From Microbacterium sp. UFMG61 (GTDB lineage Bacteria; Actinomycetota; Actinomycetes; Actinomycetales; Microbacteriaceae): a stretch of DNA of 64,000 nucleotides. The stretch's first letter is position 1; each line of letters starts with the position of its first letter. Positions 48,099 through 56,137 of the stretch are shown in pieces. Location of the stretch: assembly GCF_015354505.1 (NCBI RefSeq), contig NZ_JACAFP010000002.1, forward strand, positions 310,001 to 374,000, given 5' to 3'. The notes under the pieces are model-generated. The model was given only the letters and a program-made list of their open reading frames with translations. It had not been told where the DNA came from and ran no database searches. Made by a program: the position numbers and the translations under genes.

Positions 48099-50063
48099 TC
48101 AGGCGGTCGCGAGCGCCGCCTTGGCCGAGGTCGTGCGACGGAGCGTCACGGCAACCGTCGTGGCGACGAGCGACAGGACTCCCCACACCACGAGACCCGC
48201 GGCCGCTGCCCCGTCGGGGGCGATCAGCCCGGCGAACGCCGGCGATGTCGGCAGTGCCGCTCCGAGGTCGGCGAGCCAGCCCGGCACGGTCGAGATCAGC
48301 CCGGTCGCGACGGCCAGCACACCCACAAGGGCGCTGATCCAGCGACCGATTCCGCCGAACACGGCGACGAGCGCCTGGTTGACGGCCGCGAAAGCGAGTC
48401 CGGCGAGCACGGCCGTGCCTGCGAAGGCCCACCACGTGCCCGCGTCGTACTTCGCCACGAACTGCACGATCAGAGACACGAGCAGGCCCTGGGCCGCGCC
48501 GATCACGGCGGCCGGCAGGAATGCCCGCAGCGCGAGTCCGGCCGACGACCGGCGCGAGGTCAGGGTACGTGCCGTGTGCGCGCGCATCACGAGGAACGAG
48601 GCGAGGCCGCCGAACCAGAGCACCACCGCGGTGAGAAGCGGGATCGCCGTCGGACCGAAGATCGTCGCGCCGTCGGCGCCCTTCGATGCCACCGGGTCGG
48701 CGATCACCGAGGCGAGCGACGTGGACTCGGAGTCGCTGAACGAGGGGAGTGATTCGGATGCCGTGCGCAGCCCGCCGGCGAGGTCACCGGTTCCGGTCGC
48801 CAGGGTGTCGAGCCCCGTCACGAGGTCCGTCGCACCCGTGGCGAGGTCGGTCGCTCCGCTGGAGAGCTGCCCGGCGCCCGAGGCGAGTGCGCGAGCGCCC
48901 GATGCCGAGGCGACGAGCCCGTCGGTGGCGAGCTGGTTCAGCCCGTCGGCGAGCGTCGTCGCACCGGCGCCGGCATCGCCGAGCTGCGTCGAGAGCGTGC
49001 TGAACGCTCCGGGCAGGCCGGCCACGTTCGGCGCGACGTTCGTCAGATAGCCCGACGCCGTGCCCGCCGAGGTCGCGGCCGTGACCGCGTCTCCCGCGGC
49101 GGCCGCGAGCTGTGCGCAGAGCTCGCCGGAGGTGGTCGGGTCGCAGGTCGCCGCGAGACCGCCGAGAGTCTGTGCGAGCGCCGCAGTCTGCGAGGCGGCG
49201 TCGGTCGCCGCCCCGGTTCCGGTCTGGATCGCACCCACGAGCTGGGTCATGCCGTCGGCGTTCTTCTGCAGCTCGGAGGCTCCCGTCGTGAGGCCGAGGC
49301 CGATCTGCGATGCTCCGGCCGCCGCCTCTCGGGTCTTCGAGGTCAGAGTGTCGAGGCCGTCGGCGAGCGACGAGGCGCCGGTGCCCAGTTCGGAGGCGCC
49401 CGACGCGAGCTGGGTCGCACCGTCCGGGATCGCAGCGGCTCCGGTGGCCGCATCCCTCGATCCGGTCGCGAGCTGCGCGGCGCCGTCTGCGGCCTCGCCG
49501 ATCTGATCGCCGATGGTCGTGAAGCCGACCAGGATGTTCTCGGTCGTCGCCTCCGACAGCATCGTGCCGAGGCTGGAGGCCGCGACGTTCGCGATCTGGC
49601 TCGTGATGAGGTCGTCGGCGACGAGCCCGTCGTCGGGGGTGGTGACCTGGATGGTCGCCTGCTCGGCGTCGCCGCCGCCGTCGGAGATCGCCTGACCCGC
49701 CGAGGTGGCCGCCGCCGAGAAGTCCTCGGGGATCGTGATGACGGCCTGGTACGAGCCGTCGGCGAGACCCTCCTCGGCATCGTCCTCATTCGAGATGACC
49801 CACGTGAGGTTGGAGTCGAGCTCGTCCGAGCCCTCGACGAGGCCGGAGGCCAGCTGACGTCCGAGGGGCGTGAGCTGGCCGTCGATCTCGACGGGCTCGT
49901 CGAGGTTGACGATCGCTGCCGTCATGGACTCGAGCCGCTCTGCAGGGTTCTGGAGGGCCGCGACCAGGATGCCGCCGACGGCTGCCGGGAGCAGCAGGAT
50001 GCCGAGGATCGTCAGCCACGTGATCGGCTTGCGCGAGCGTGCTCGCTCGATGGGGAGGGTCAT
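48099..50063 (-). CDS. YhgE/Pip family membrane protein (654 aa)
   Basis: An N-terminal helix (about 14-35) is followed by a large extracytoplasmic part and five C-terminal helices (about 480-640) of the ABC-2-like type. The extracytoplasmic region, about residues 190-460, consists of degenerate repeats of the form G-A-x-x-L-x-x-G-(A/L)-x-x-L, predicted to be a long helical bundle, as in phage-infection proteins (Pip) and the ESX-linked YueB. It is translationally coupled to the MMPL gene (ATGA overlap, GAGGTGACAGC before the ATG). The pair may move or organise envelope lipids; substrate unknown. Confidence 0.85.
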   Translation of the reverse strand: MTLPIERARSRKPITWLTILGILLLPAAVGGILVAALQNPAERLESMTAAIVNLDEPVEIDGQLTPLGRQLASGLVEGSDELDSNLTWVISNEDDAEEGLADGSYQAVITIPEDFSAAATSAGQAISDGGGDAEQATIQVTTPDDGLVADDLITSQIANVAASSLGTMLSEATTENILVGFTTIGDQIGEAADGAAQLATGSRDAATGAAAIPDGATQLASGASELGTGASSLADGLDTLTSKTREAAAGASQIGLGLTTGASELQKNADGMTQLVGAIQTGTGAATDAASQTAALAQTLGGLAATCDPTTSGELCAQLAAAAGDAVTAATSAGTASGYLTNVAPNVAGLPGAFSTLSTQLGDAGAGATTLADGLNQLATDGLVASASGARALASGAGQLSSGATDLATGATDLVTGLDTLATGTGDLAGGLRTASESLPSFSDSESTSLASVIADPVASKGADGATIFGPTAIPLLTAVVLWFGGLASFLVMRAHTARTLTSRRSSAGLALRAFLPAAVIGAAQGLLVSLIVQFVAKYDAGTWWAFAGTAVLAGLAFAAVNQALVAVFGGIGRWISALVGVLAVATGLISTVPGWLADLGAALPTSPAFAGLIAPDGAAAAGLVVWGVLSLVATTVAVTLRRTTSAKAALATA

Positions 50064-50608
50064 GCTGTCACCTCGGTCGATTGGGAGGATTCGTCTGCGC
50101 CCTGGGTCGCAGAGCGAAGGGAGTCCCGGCGCGGTGCGGGGTCGTCGACGTCGATCACGTCGACCGGGCCGCGCCCCGCATCCGAGAGCAGCTCGAGCGC
50201 GATCTCGGGGGAGTGCGCCGTGACGAGCACCGCGGTCGTCGGGCGTGCGTCCCGCAGACGTGCAGCGACCTGGTCGCGATCGGATCGCGAGAGCCGGTCG
50301 ACGCCGTCGATCACGACCAGTGCGGGCGTACCTCGAAGCGCCTCGGCGAGATCTGCCGACAGGCTTCCGGCATCCGCGGCCATCACCGCGCCGACATGCG
50401 CGCGCACCCATGCGGCGCGACCGGGAAGCAGGTGACCGGCCACCCGCAGCTGTCCGTCTTCGGGGGGCACTCGGCCCGCGACCGTCAGGGCCAGGGTGCG
50501 GAGAGCGCCGGCCGACGAGCCGGTGAGAACGGCAGCGGCACCCGGGGCGACCCGCAGGTGGAGCCGCTCGACGCCGGCGGCGGTGAGTGACAGATCGTCC
50601 GCGGCGAT
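50060..50608 (-). other. degenerate ABC ATPase-like domain fused to MMPL
   Basis: The last 182 residues of the MMPL protein read as an ABC domain stripped of the Walker A lysine, the Q-loop glutamine and the LSGGQ signature, so ATP hydrolysis is very unlikely. It could be a binding or docking module. Confidence 0.6.
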
Positions 50609-52861
50609 CACCGAGTCGTCGCCGGGCCACTCGGCGAGGTGGCGCTCGCGCTCCACCGCCTCGCCCTCGATGTCGACGCGGGGAAGGATCCGCTCGAGCC
50701 ACGCCGGGATCTCCCACGCGCGCTCGCCGAGGATCGCCATGAGCGCGGGGATCAGCGTCATCCGCACCAGGAACGCGTCGATCGCGATTCCTGCGGCGAG
50801 GCCCAGTGCGATCGGCTTGAGAGACGAGTCGCCCTCGGGCACGAACGCCACGAACACGGCGAACATGATGAGACCCGCGGCGGTGACGACCTTCGCCGAT
50901 CCGGTGAAGCCGCTGCGCACCGCGCGCAGGGCGGCGGCGCGTCTGGTCGCGCGATCCGGGCTCTTCCCGTCAGGGTCGTGCACGAAGTCCTCGCGCATCC
51001 GGGAGACGAGGAAGACCTGGTAGTCCATCGCGAGGCCGAACAGCACACCCATGAGGATGATCGGCATGAAGCTGATGATGGGGCCGACCTTCGCGACGTG
51101 CAGGGCGTCGGCGAACCAACCCCACTCGAACACCGCACCGACGATGCCGAACCCGGCGACGATCGAGAGCAGGTATCCGGCGGCCGCGGTGATCGGCACC
51201 CACAGCGAGCGGAAGACGATGGTCAGGAGGATCAGGGACAGGCCGATCACGAAGACGCCGAACGGCAGGAGCGCGTTGCCCAGCTGGTCGGAGATGTCGA
51301 TGCCGACGGCCGTGAAACCGGTGACCTTGAGGTCGATGCCGAACTCGTCGAGCCATTCGTCGTGGTGTGCGCGCAGTTCGCGGACCAGATCGGCGGTCGC
51401 GGGGTCGTCGGGCGCGGTCTCGGGGATGATCTGCACGATGCCGGTGTCGGCGGTCTCGTTGGGGGTGGCGAGCGCCACCTCCTTGACCCCGTCTATCTTC
51501 GCGACCTCGTCGCCGAGATCCTCCATCAACGTCAGGGGATCGGTCGAGGTGACGATGGTGCCGGTCAGGATCAGCGGTCCGTTGAAACCGGCGCCGAATT
51601 CCTCGGCGACCAGGTCATAGCTCTGTCGAGCCTCATTGTCCTTCGGCAGCACGCCGGCGTTCGGCAGGGCGAGGTTGAGGCTCAGCGCCGGGATGGCCAC
51701 GATGCCGAGGCCGAGCACGACGGCCAGCGATACGAGGATCGGTCGCTTCGTCACGCCTGTCACCCAGCGGTCGCTGAAACGGCGACGGGGAGCGGGCGCG
51801 GGCGTGCCCTCCTTCGCCTTCCGCGGCCTGCGCGGGCGACCCGCGACACGACCCTTCATGAACCCGAGCAGCGCCGGGGTGAGGGTCACCGCGATGGCCA
51901 CCGCGACGGCGACGGCGGCGGACGCGGCGATGCCCATGGTGGTGAGGAAGGGGATGCCGGCGAAGCCGAGTCCGATCAGCGCGATCAGCACGGTGACGCC
52001 CGCGAACACGACGGCCGACCCGGCTGTGCCCACGGCGCGGGCCGTCGACTCTTCGGGGTCGACGCCCTCACGGACCTGATCCTGGTGTCTGGCCATGATG
52101 AACAGCGCGTAGTCGATGCCCACGGCGAGCCCGAGCATGAGCGCGAGCAGGGGAGTGGTCGACGAGACCGTCGCGAAGGCGGTCGCCGCGAAGATGCCGG
52201 CCATCGAGATGCCGACACCGAGCACGGCGGTGAGCAGGGGGAGACCCGCGACGACGAACGAGCGGAAGGTCACGATCAGCACGAGCAGGGCGATCAGGAG
52301 CCCGACTGCCTCGGTCAGCGTCACGCCGGGGATCGAGGTGGCGAACAGCTCGCCGCCGAGCGAGGTCTGCGACCCCGGGGGGAGCTCGGCGGCGAGGTCT
52401 GCGACGACGGTCCGGAGCTCGTCCTGCGTCTCGTCCGAGACATCAGTCGACTGCCCGTCGAACTGCAGGCGGATGATGCCCGCGGTCTCGTCGTCGTTGA
52501 TCATGCCGCTGACCATCTCGTCATACGGCGAGGTGGCCGACAGCACGGAGTCGTCGAGGTCGGCCAGCTTGTCGACGGTCTCTTCGATGTCATCCCGATA
52601 CGTGCCGTCGGTGATCGAGTCGCCGTCGGCTGCGACCACGATGATCTGCGCGCTGGTGCCGCTGACCGCGGGGAACGAGCGGTTGAGCTGTTCGAGACCG
52701 GCCTGCGACTCGGTGCCCGGGATCGAGAAGGAGTTGTCGGTGCCCGCTCCGAGCACGAGTGCACCCGCACCGGCGATGCCGAGCGCGAGGAGCCAGGAGA
52801 CGAGGACGCGCCACGGATGCCGGTAGGACCAGCGGCCGAGCGAGGACAGGAGTGTGGACAC
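50060..52861 (-). CDS. MMPL family RND-type transporter with degenerate C-terminal ABC ATPase-like domain (933 aa)
   Basis: Twelve membrane helices in two halves, each opening with a helix and a large external loop; MARHQDQVREG and VSRMREDFVHD are the cytoplasmic loops after the conserved GIDYALF and AMDYQVF (Asp-Tyr pairs of the proton relay). It is an MmpL-like exporter of lipids or hydrophobic compounds. Unexpectedly, residues about 752-933 look like an ABC nucleotide-binding domain: APGAAAVLTGSSAGALRT (Walker A without its lysine), ALVVIDGVDRLS (Walker B) and VTAHSPE (H-loop), with no signature motif. GTG at 52861 follows GAGGAG. Confidence 0.88.
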   Translation of the reverse strand: MSTLLSSLGRWSYRHPWRVLVSWLLALGIAGAGALVLGAGTDNSFSIPGTESQAGLEQLNRSFPAVSGTSAQIIVVAADGDSITDGTYRDDIEETVDKLADLDDSVLSATSPYDEMVSGMINDDETAGIIRLQFDGQSTDVSDETQDELRTVVADLAAELPPGSQTSLGGELFATSIPGVTLTEAVGLLIALLVLIVTFRSFVVAGLPLLTAVLGVGISMAGIFAATAFATVSSTTPLLALMLGLAVGIDYALFIMARHQDQVREGVDPEESTARAVGTAGSAVVFAGVTVLIALIGLGFAGIPFLTTMGIAASAAVAVAVAIAVTLTPALLGFMKGRVAGRPRRPRKAKEGTPAPAPRRRFSDRWVTGVTKRPILVSLAVVLGLGIVAIPALSLNLALPNAGVLPKDNEARQSYDLVAEEFGAGFNGPLILTGTIVTSTDPLTLMEDLGDEVAKIDGVKEVALATPNETADTGIVQIIPETAPDDPATADLVRELRAHHDEWLDEFGIDLKVTGFTAVGIDISDQLGNALLPFGVFVIGLSLILLTIVFRSLWVPITAAAGYLLSIVAGFGIVGAVFEWGWFADALHVAKVGPIISFMPIILMGVLFGLAMDYQVFLVSRMREDFVHDPDGKSPDRATRRAAALRAVRSGFTGSAKVVTAAGLIMFAVFVAFVPEGDSSLKPIALGLAAGIAIDAFLVRMTLIPALMAILGERAWEIPAWLERILPRVDIEGEAVERERHLAEWPGDDSVIAADDLSLTAAGVERLHLRVAPGAAAVLTGSSAGALRTLALTVAGRVPPEDGQLRVAGHLLPGRAAWVRAHVGAVMAADAGSLSADLAEALRGTPALVVIDGVDRLSRSDRDQVAARLRDARPTTAVLVTAHSPEIALELLSDAGRGPVDVIDVDDPAPRRDSLRSATQGADESSQSTEVTA

Positions 52862-52884
52862 GAAGCTCCTCAGATGATCCGGGT

Positions 52885-52904
52885 CGGATACACAGGTGTA
52901 TCCG
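52885..52904. promoter_or_regulatory. operator 1, CGGATACAC-AG-GTGTATCCG
   Basis: Perfect 9+2+9 dyad in the gap between the divergent MMPL and TetR genes, 24 bases before the MMPL start. Confidence 0.65.
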
Positions 52905-52920
52905 ATACATAGATGTATCG
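52903..52920. promoter_or_regulatory. operator 2, CGATACAT-AG-ATGTATCG
   Basis: Perfect 8+2+8 dyad overlapping operator 1 by two bases, centres 17 bases apart, sharing the consensus GATACAY-AG-RTGTATC. A leftward TTACGA-N17-TACACC promoter would lie across both. Confidence 0.65.
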
Positions 52921-53003
52921 TAAGGTGATCCGAGCCCCGGAGTCTGTGTGCGGGGTGTGAGATCCTTCGAGAGGTGCAGCACCCCCAGTGAAAGGATGGC
53001 TCG

Positions 53004-53627
53004 ATGACGACATCCGCCCCCCGAAGCCGCGAGAACACGCGAGCCCGGCTTCTCGACGCCGCCGCGCAGGTGTTCGCCGAGGTCGGTCTCGAAGGCGCCT
53101 CCGTCGAGGCCGTCTGCGAGCGCGCCGGTTTCACCCGCGGCGCCTTCTACTCCAACTTCGATTCCAAGGACGAGCTGTTCCTGATGCTGGCAGGCAGTGT
53201 CGCCGAGCAGCGGGTGAGCGCCGTGCGCGATCGCGTCGACGAGATCGCGGCAGAGGGGGGTCTCACCGCCGGCTGCGATCCGGTCGATCTCGTGCAGCAG
53301 ATCATGGATGCCGGGGGCGACGACCGCCTCGGCGTCATGCTCATGAGCGAGATCCGCATCCGCGCGCTGCGCGATGAGCAGTTCGGCACGGCCTACCTCG
53401 CGCAGGAGCGCGAGATGGTCTCGAGCATCGCGACGATCATCACCGACATCGTCTCAGTGAGCTCCCTCGAGCTGAAAGTTCCGGCCGACGAGGCCGCGCG
53501 GATGCTCATGATCATCTGGGAGGGCATGACCGTGCGCGGAGCGATGGCGGGGCAGGACTCCGACCAGCTGCGGCACTCCGGCGGTGAGGAACTCGGCAGG
53601 CTCGTGCAGCTGCTGCTCGCCGAGTGA
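53004..53627 (+). CDS. TetR/AcrR family regulator (207 aa)
   Basis: HTH at about residues 10-58: RARLLDAAAQVFAEVGLEGASVEAVCERAGFTRGAFYSNFDSKDELF, a textbook TetR/AcrR domain with Y-S-N-F. The C-terminal ligand domain (about 75-207) is divergent. AAAGGATGGCTCG precedes the ATG. It is divergent from the MMPL-YhgE operon with tandem dyads between, so it most likely represses that operon. Ligand unknown; the operon suggests a lipid or lipid-like molecule (inference). Confidence 0.9.
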   Translation: MTTSAPRSRENTRARLLDAAAQVFAEVGLEGASVEAVCERAGFTRGAFYSNFDSKDELFLMLAGSVAEQRVSAVRDRVDEIAAEGGLTAGCDPVDLVQQIMDAGGDDRLGVMLMSEIRIRALRDEQFGTAYLAQEREMVSSIATIITDIVSVSSLELKVPADEAARMLMIIWEGMTVRGAMAGQDSDQLRHSGGEELGRLVQLLLAE

Positions 53628-53657
53628 CGTGACGGCGGGCAGTCGGATGAGCAGGGG

Positions 53658-54635
53658 TCAGCGCGCCGCGAGCACCTCGTAGCAGCGGCTGAGTCGGTCG
53701 AGCCACCAGTCGCGGCGATCGTCCGAGGCCGCGAGTCGGGTCAGCGCGGCCTCATCCGGCGCGATTCGCTCTGCAGAGATCGATCCGTCGACCGGACGCA
53801 GCTCGGCCACGTCATCGAGGAACAGCGATGACGTGCCCAGACCGCAGTCATAGTCGAGCGTCGGCAGTGCTGCCGCGAGCGCGGCCCCCTGCGAGAGTCC
53901 GATCGCCGTGTCGAGGGCGCTGGAGACGACGACGGGAAGCCCCGCAGCCGTGACGATCTGCAGTGCATGGGTGATGCCGCCGAGCGGCTGCGCCTTGATC
54001 ACGAGCAGGTCGGCCGCCTTCTCTCGGGCGACGGCGAGCGGGTCGGACGACTTGCGGATGCTCTCGTCGGCGGCGACCGGGATGCCCATGTACTTCACGC
54101 GGGTGCGCAGCTCGGCGAGTTCGGGCACCGTGGCGCAGGGCTGCTCGACGTACTCCAGGTCGAACTCGTTGAGGGCATGCACCGCATGCTCGGCCTCGTC
54201 CACGTTCCACAGGCCGTTGGCGTCGACGCGGATGCGTCCCTCGGGGCCCATCGCCTCGCGCACCGCGCGCACGCGGTCGATGTCGTCGGCGAGCGTCTGC
54301 CCGGGCTCCGCGACCTTGACCTTCGCGGTGCGGCAGCCGGCGAATCGAGCCAGCACTTCGGCCACGTGTGCGGCCTCGATCGCCGGGATCGTGGCGTTCA
54401 CTCCGACGCGCTCGCGCAACGGCTCGGGCTGAGGGTTCCAGGCGAAGTCGATCGCCGCGGCGAGCCAGGTCGCGGCCTCGGCATCCTCGTACTCGAGGAA
54501 CGGCGAGAACTCCGCCCACCCTTGCGGCCCCTCGACGAGCAGCGCCTCTCTGGTGTCGACACCACGGAATCGGGTGTGCATGGGCAGGGAGACGACCCGG
54601 GCCGTGCCGAGCAGGTCTGCGAGCGGTGGGAGCAT
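53658..54635 (-). CDS. menC: MenC, o-succinylbenzoate synthase (325 aa)
   Basis: Enolase-superfamily dehydratase of menaquinone biosynthesis (SHCHC to o-succinylbenzoate). Catalytic Lys pair: AKVKVAEP (second Lys) and VIKAQPLGG. Metal ligands: Asp in RIRVDANGLW, Glu in YVEQPC, Asp in AADESIRK. The start ATG at 54635 is six bases after CAGAAT, a weak -10. The coding frame continues upstream but the product matches family length from this ATG. menB and menE are on the opposite strand 1.5 kb away, with PadR and a membrane gene between. Confidence 0.9.
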   Translation of the reverse strand: MLPPLADLLGTARVVSLPMHTRFRGVDTREALLVEGPQGWAEFSPFLEYEDAEAATWLAAAIDFAWNPQPEPLRERVGVNATIPAIEAAHVAEVLARFAGCRTAKVKVAEPGQTLADDIDRVRAVREAMGPEGRIRVDANGLWNVDEAEHAVHALNEFDLEYVEQPCATVPELAELRTRVKYMGIPVAADESIRKSSDPLAVAREKAADLLVIKAQPLGGITHALQIVTAAGLPVVVSSALDTAIGLSQGAALAAALPTLDYDCGLGTSSLFLDDVAELRPVDGSISAERIAPDEAALTRLAASDDRRDWWLDRLSRCYEVLAAR

Positions 54636-54712
54636 GTGCTCATTCTGCTCCGAGAGGGCCGCCGCGTGGCGTCCGCCGTGCCGCACGGGCTTCGGGATCC
54701 TTTCCGAATCGA

Positions 54713-54724
54713 CACAGCGCTGTG
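54713..54724. promoter_or_regulatory. 12-bp palindrome CACAG-CG-CTGTG
   Basis: Perfect palindrome upstream of the PadR -35 element and inside the menC upstream region. Same type as the palindrome at 54747-54758 (CACAG-NN-CTGTG), centres 34 bases apart. Confidence 0.6.
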
Positions 54725-54727
54725 CCA

Positions 54728-54757
54728 TTGACAATGGTGTGTGGCGCACAGTACTGT
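54728..54757 (+). promoter_or_regulatory. PadR promoter TTGACA-N18-TACTGT (leaderless)
   Basis: Consensus TTGACA at 54728-54733, TACTGT at 54752-54757, and seven bases to the ATG at 54765. One palindrome lies directly upstream of the -35, the other covers the -10. Confidence 0.6.
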
Positions 54758-54758
54758 G
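54747..54758. promoter_or_regulatory. 12-bp palindrome CACAG-TA-CTGTG over the PadR -10
   Basis: Perfect palindrome that contains the -10 hexamer, ideally placed for autorepression by the PadR protein encoded immediately downstream. Confidence 0.6.
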
Positions 54759-54764
54759 ATGGAC

Positions 54765-55097
54765 ATGAACGAAACCCTCGACACGCACCTGCAGGAACTG
54801 CGCCGCGGCACCGTCGTGCTGGCCTGCCTGCAGCTGCTGCGCACGGCGGGCTACGGCTACGCGCTGCTCGAAGACCTCGAGCGCCGAGGCTTCGCCACAG
54901 ACGCGAACACGCTGTACCCGCTGCTTCGCAGGCTCGAGAAGCAGGAGTACCTCACGAGCGAGTGGAACACCGACGAGGCGCGGCCTCGCAAGTTCTACCG
55001 CACATCGGAGGCCGGGATCCGGCTCGCCGACACCCTGACCGAAGAATGGCGCTCGCTCACCACGGCGATCGCGACCCTCACAGCTGAGGAGAACTGA
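54765..55097 (+). CDS. PadR family transcriptional regulator (110 aa)
   Basis: Single PadR winged helix: VVLACLQLLRTAGYGYALLEDLERRGFATDANTLYPLLRRLEKQEYLTSEWN, wing PRKFYRTSEAGI, and a short C-terminal dimer helix (PadR-s2 subfamily). The promoter implies that the mRNA starts at the ATG 54765, so the ATG at 54759 and the GTG at 54741 are less likely starts. It is one base from the membrane gene that follows, a common PadR plus membrane-protein pair. Its operators are likely the two CACAG-NN-CTGTG palindromes (inference). Confidence 0.88.
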   Translation: MNETLDTHLQELRRGTVVLACLQLLRTAGYGYALLEDLERRGFATDANTLYPLLRRLEKQEYLTSEWNTDEARPRKFYRTSEAGIRLADTLTEEWRSLTTAIATLTAEEN

Positions 55098-55098
55098 C

Positions 55099-56058
55099 AT
55101 GACCACGACAGCCACGCTCACGGAGCGGTACATCAGCGCCACCATCCGAAGCCTCACGCCCGAGGTGCAGGACGACGTGCGTGCCGAGCTCGAAGGATCG
55201 ATCGCCGACGCGATCGACGCCAGGCTCGAGCAGGGTGAGTCTCGGGACGACGCGGAACGCGCGGTCCTCACCGAGCTCGGCGACCCCGGCATCCTCGCTG
55301 CGGGATATGCCGATCGCCCGCTGCATCTCATCGGACCGAAGTACTACCTGGTCTGGTGGCGGCTGCTGAAGCTGCTGCTGATCATCGTGCCGATCTGCGC
55401 GTTCGGTGGCGTGATGCTCGGCCAGCTCATCGACGGGGCCCCGGTCGGCGAGGTCATCGGCACGGCGGTCGTCGCGGCCCTCGGGTCGATCGTGCACGTC
55501 GGGTTCTGGGTGACGCTGGTGTTCTTCATCCTCGAACGAACGGGTGCGGACACGGGTGTGAGGTGGAGCGTCGACCAGTTGCCCGAGCCGACGCAGAACG
55601 GCGCGGGACGTGCCGATGCCATCGCCTCGGTCGTCTTCCTGCTGCTCGGTGTCGGAGCGGTGTTCTGGGACGCATTCATCGGGTTCTTCCCGACCGAAGG
55701 CGCCCCGATCGCCATCCTGAATCCCGGGCTGTGGCCGTGGGGTATCACGGTGTTCTTCGTGCTGATCGCCGCAGAGGCGTTGCTCGCGGTGGTGGTCTAC
55801 GCGAACCGGCGGTGGACGATCGGTGCCGCTGTGGTCAACACACTGCTGGCCGTAGTGTTCGCGGCCTGGTCTCTCGCTCTGCTGGTGCGGGGAGAGCTCC
55901 TCAATCCCGAGTTCCTGCGCTTCGTCTTCACCGACAACGGCGTGACGGACGAGACCATGCGCATCCTCACGGTCATCACCGGGTTCTCCCTCGACGCCTT
56001 CCCGATCTGGGACATCGTCGACGGTTGGCTCAAGACCGCGCGCGCTCGCCGCGGCTGA
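55099..56058 (+). CDS. permease-prefix (HAAS-like) domain membrane protein (319 aa)
   Basis: Residues about 10-75 form the small helical prefix domain that accompanies PadR regulators: YISATIRSLTPEVQDDVRAELEGSIADAI, then DDAERAVLTELGDPGILAAGYADRP. Six to seven membrane segments follow (about 85-110, 120-145, 178-198, 212-235, 245-268, 290-305). Such proteins are thought to be regulated with PadR, but no transport activity is known. Starts one base after the PadR stop. Confidence 0.78.
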   Translation: MTTTATLTERYISATIRSLTPEVQDDVRAELEGSIADAIDARLEQGESRDDAERAVLTELGDPGILAAGYADRPLHLIGPKYYLVWWRLLKLLLIIVPICAFGGVMLGQLIDGAPVGEVIGTAVVAALGSIVHVGFWVTLVFFILERTGADTGVRWSVDQLPEPTQNGAGRADAIASVVFLLLGVGAVFWDAFIGFFPTEGAPIAILNPGLWPWGITVFFVLIAAEALLAVVVYANRRWTIGAAVVNTLLAVVFAAWSLALLVRGELLNPEFLRFVFTDNGVTDETMRILTVITGFSLDAFPIWDIVDGWLKTARARRG

Positions 56059-56124
56059 GCGGGATGCGACGGCGCCGCCTGCACTCGCACGCGGCGCCGT
56101 CTGCGTGTGCAACCCCGTCGGGAA

Positions 56125-56130
56125 TAGGCT
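56125..56130 (+). promoter_or_regulatory. -10-like TAGGCT, seven bases before the menB GTG
   Basis: TAGGCT, seven bases, GTG at 56138; probable leaderless start for menB. Confidence 0.45.
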
Positions 56131-56137
56131 GGATGCC

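Noticed and set aside
50639..52912. 757-codon open frame on the plus strand opposite the MMPL gene
   Set aside because: It is the antisense of a GC-rich gene with strong third-position bias; its product is a low-complexity Arg/Glu/His/Asp mix with no domain, and the MMPL protein on the other strand is unmistakable.
55098..55331. extension of menC upstream to 55331
   Set aside because: The frame is open but runs through the PadR gene; MenC family length and the CAGAAT-spaced ATG support 54635.
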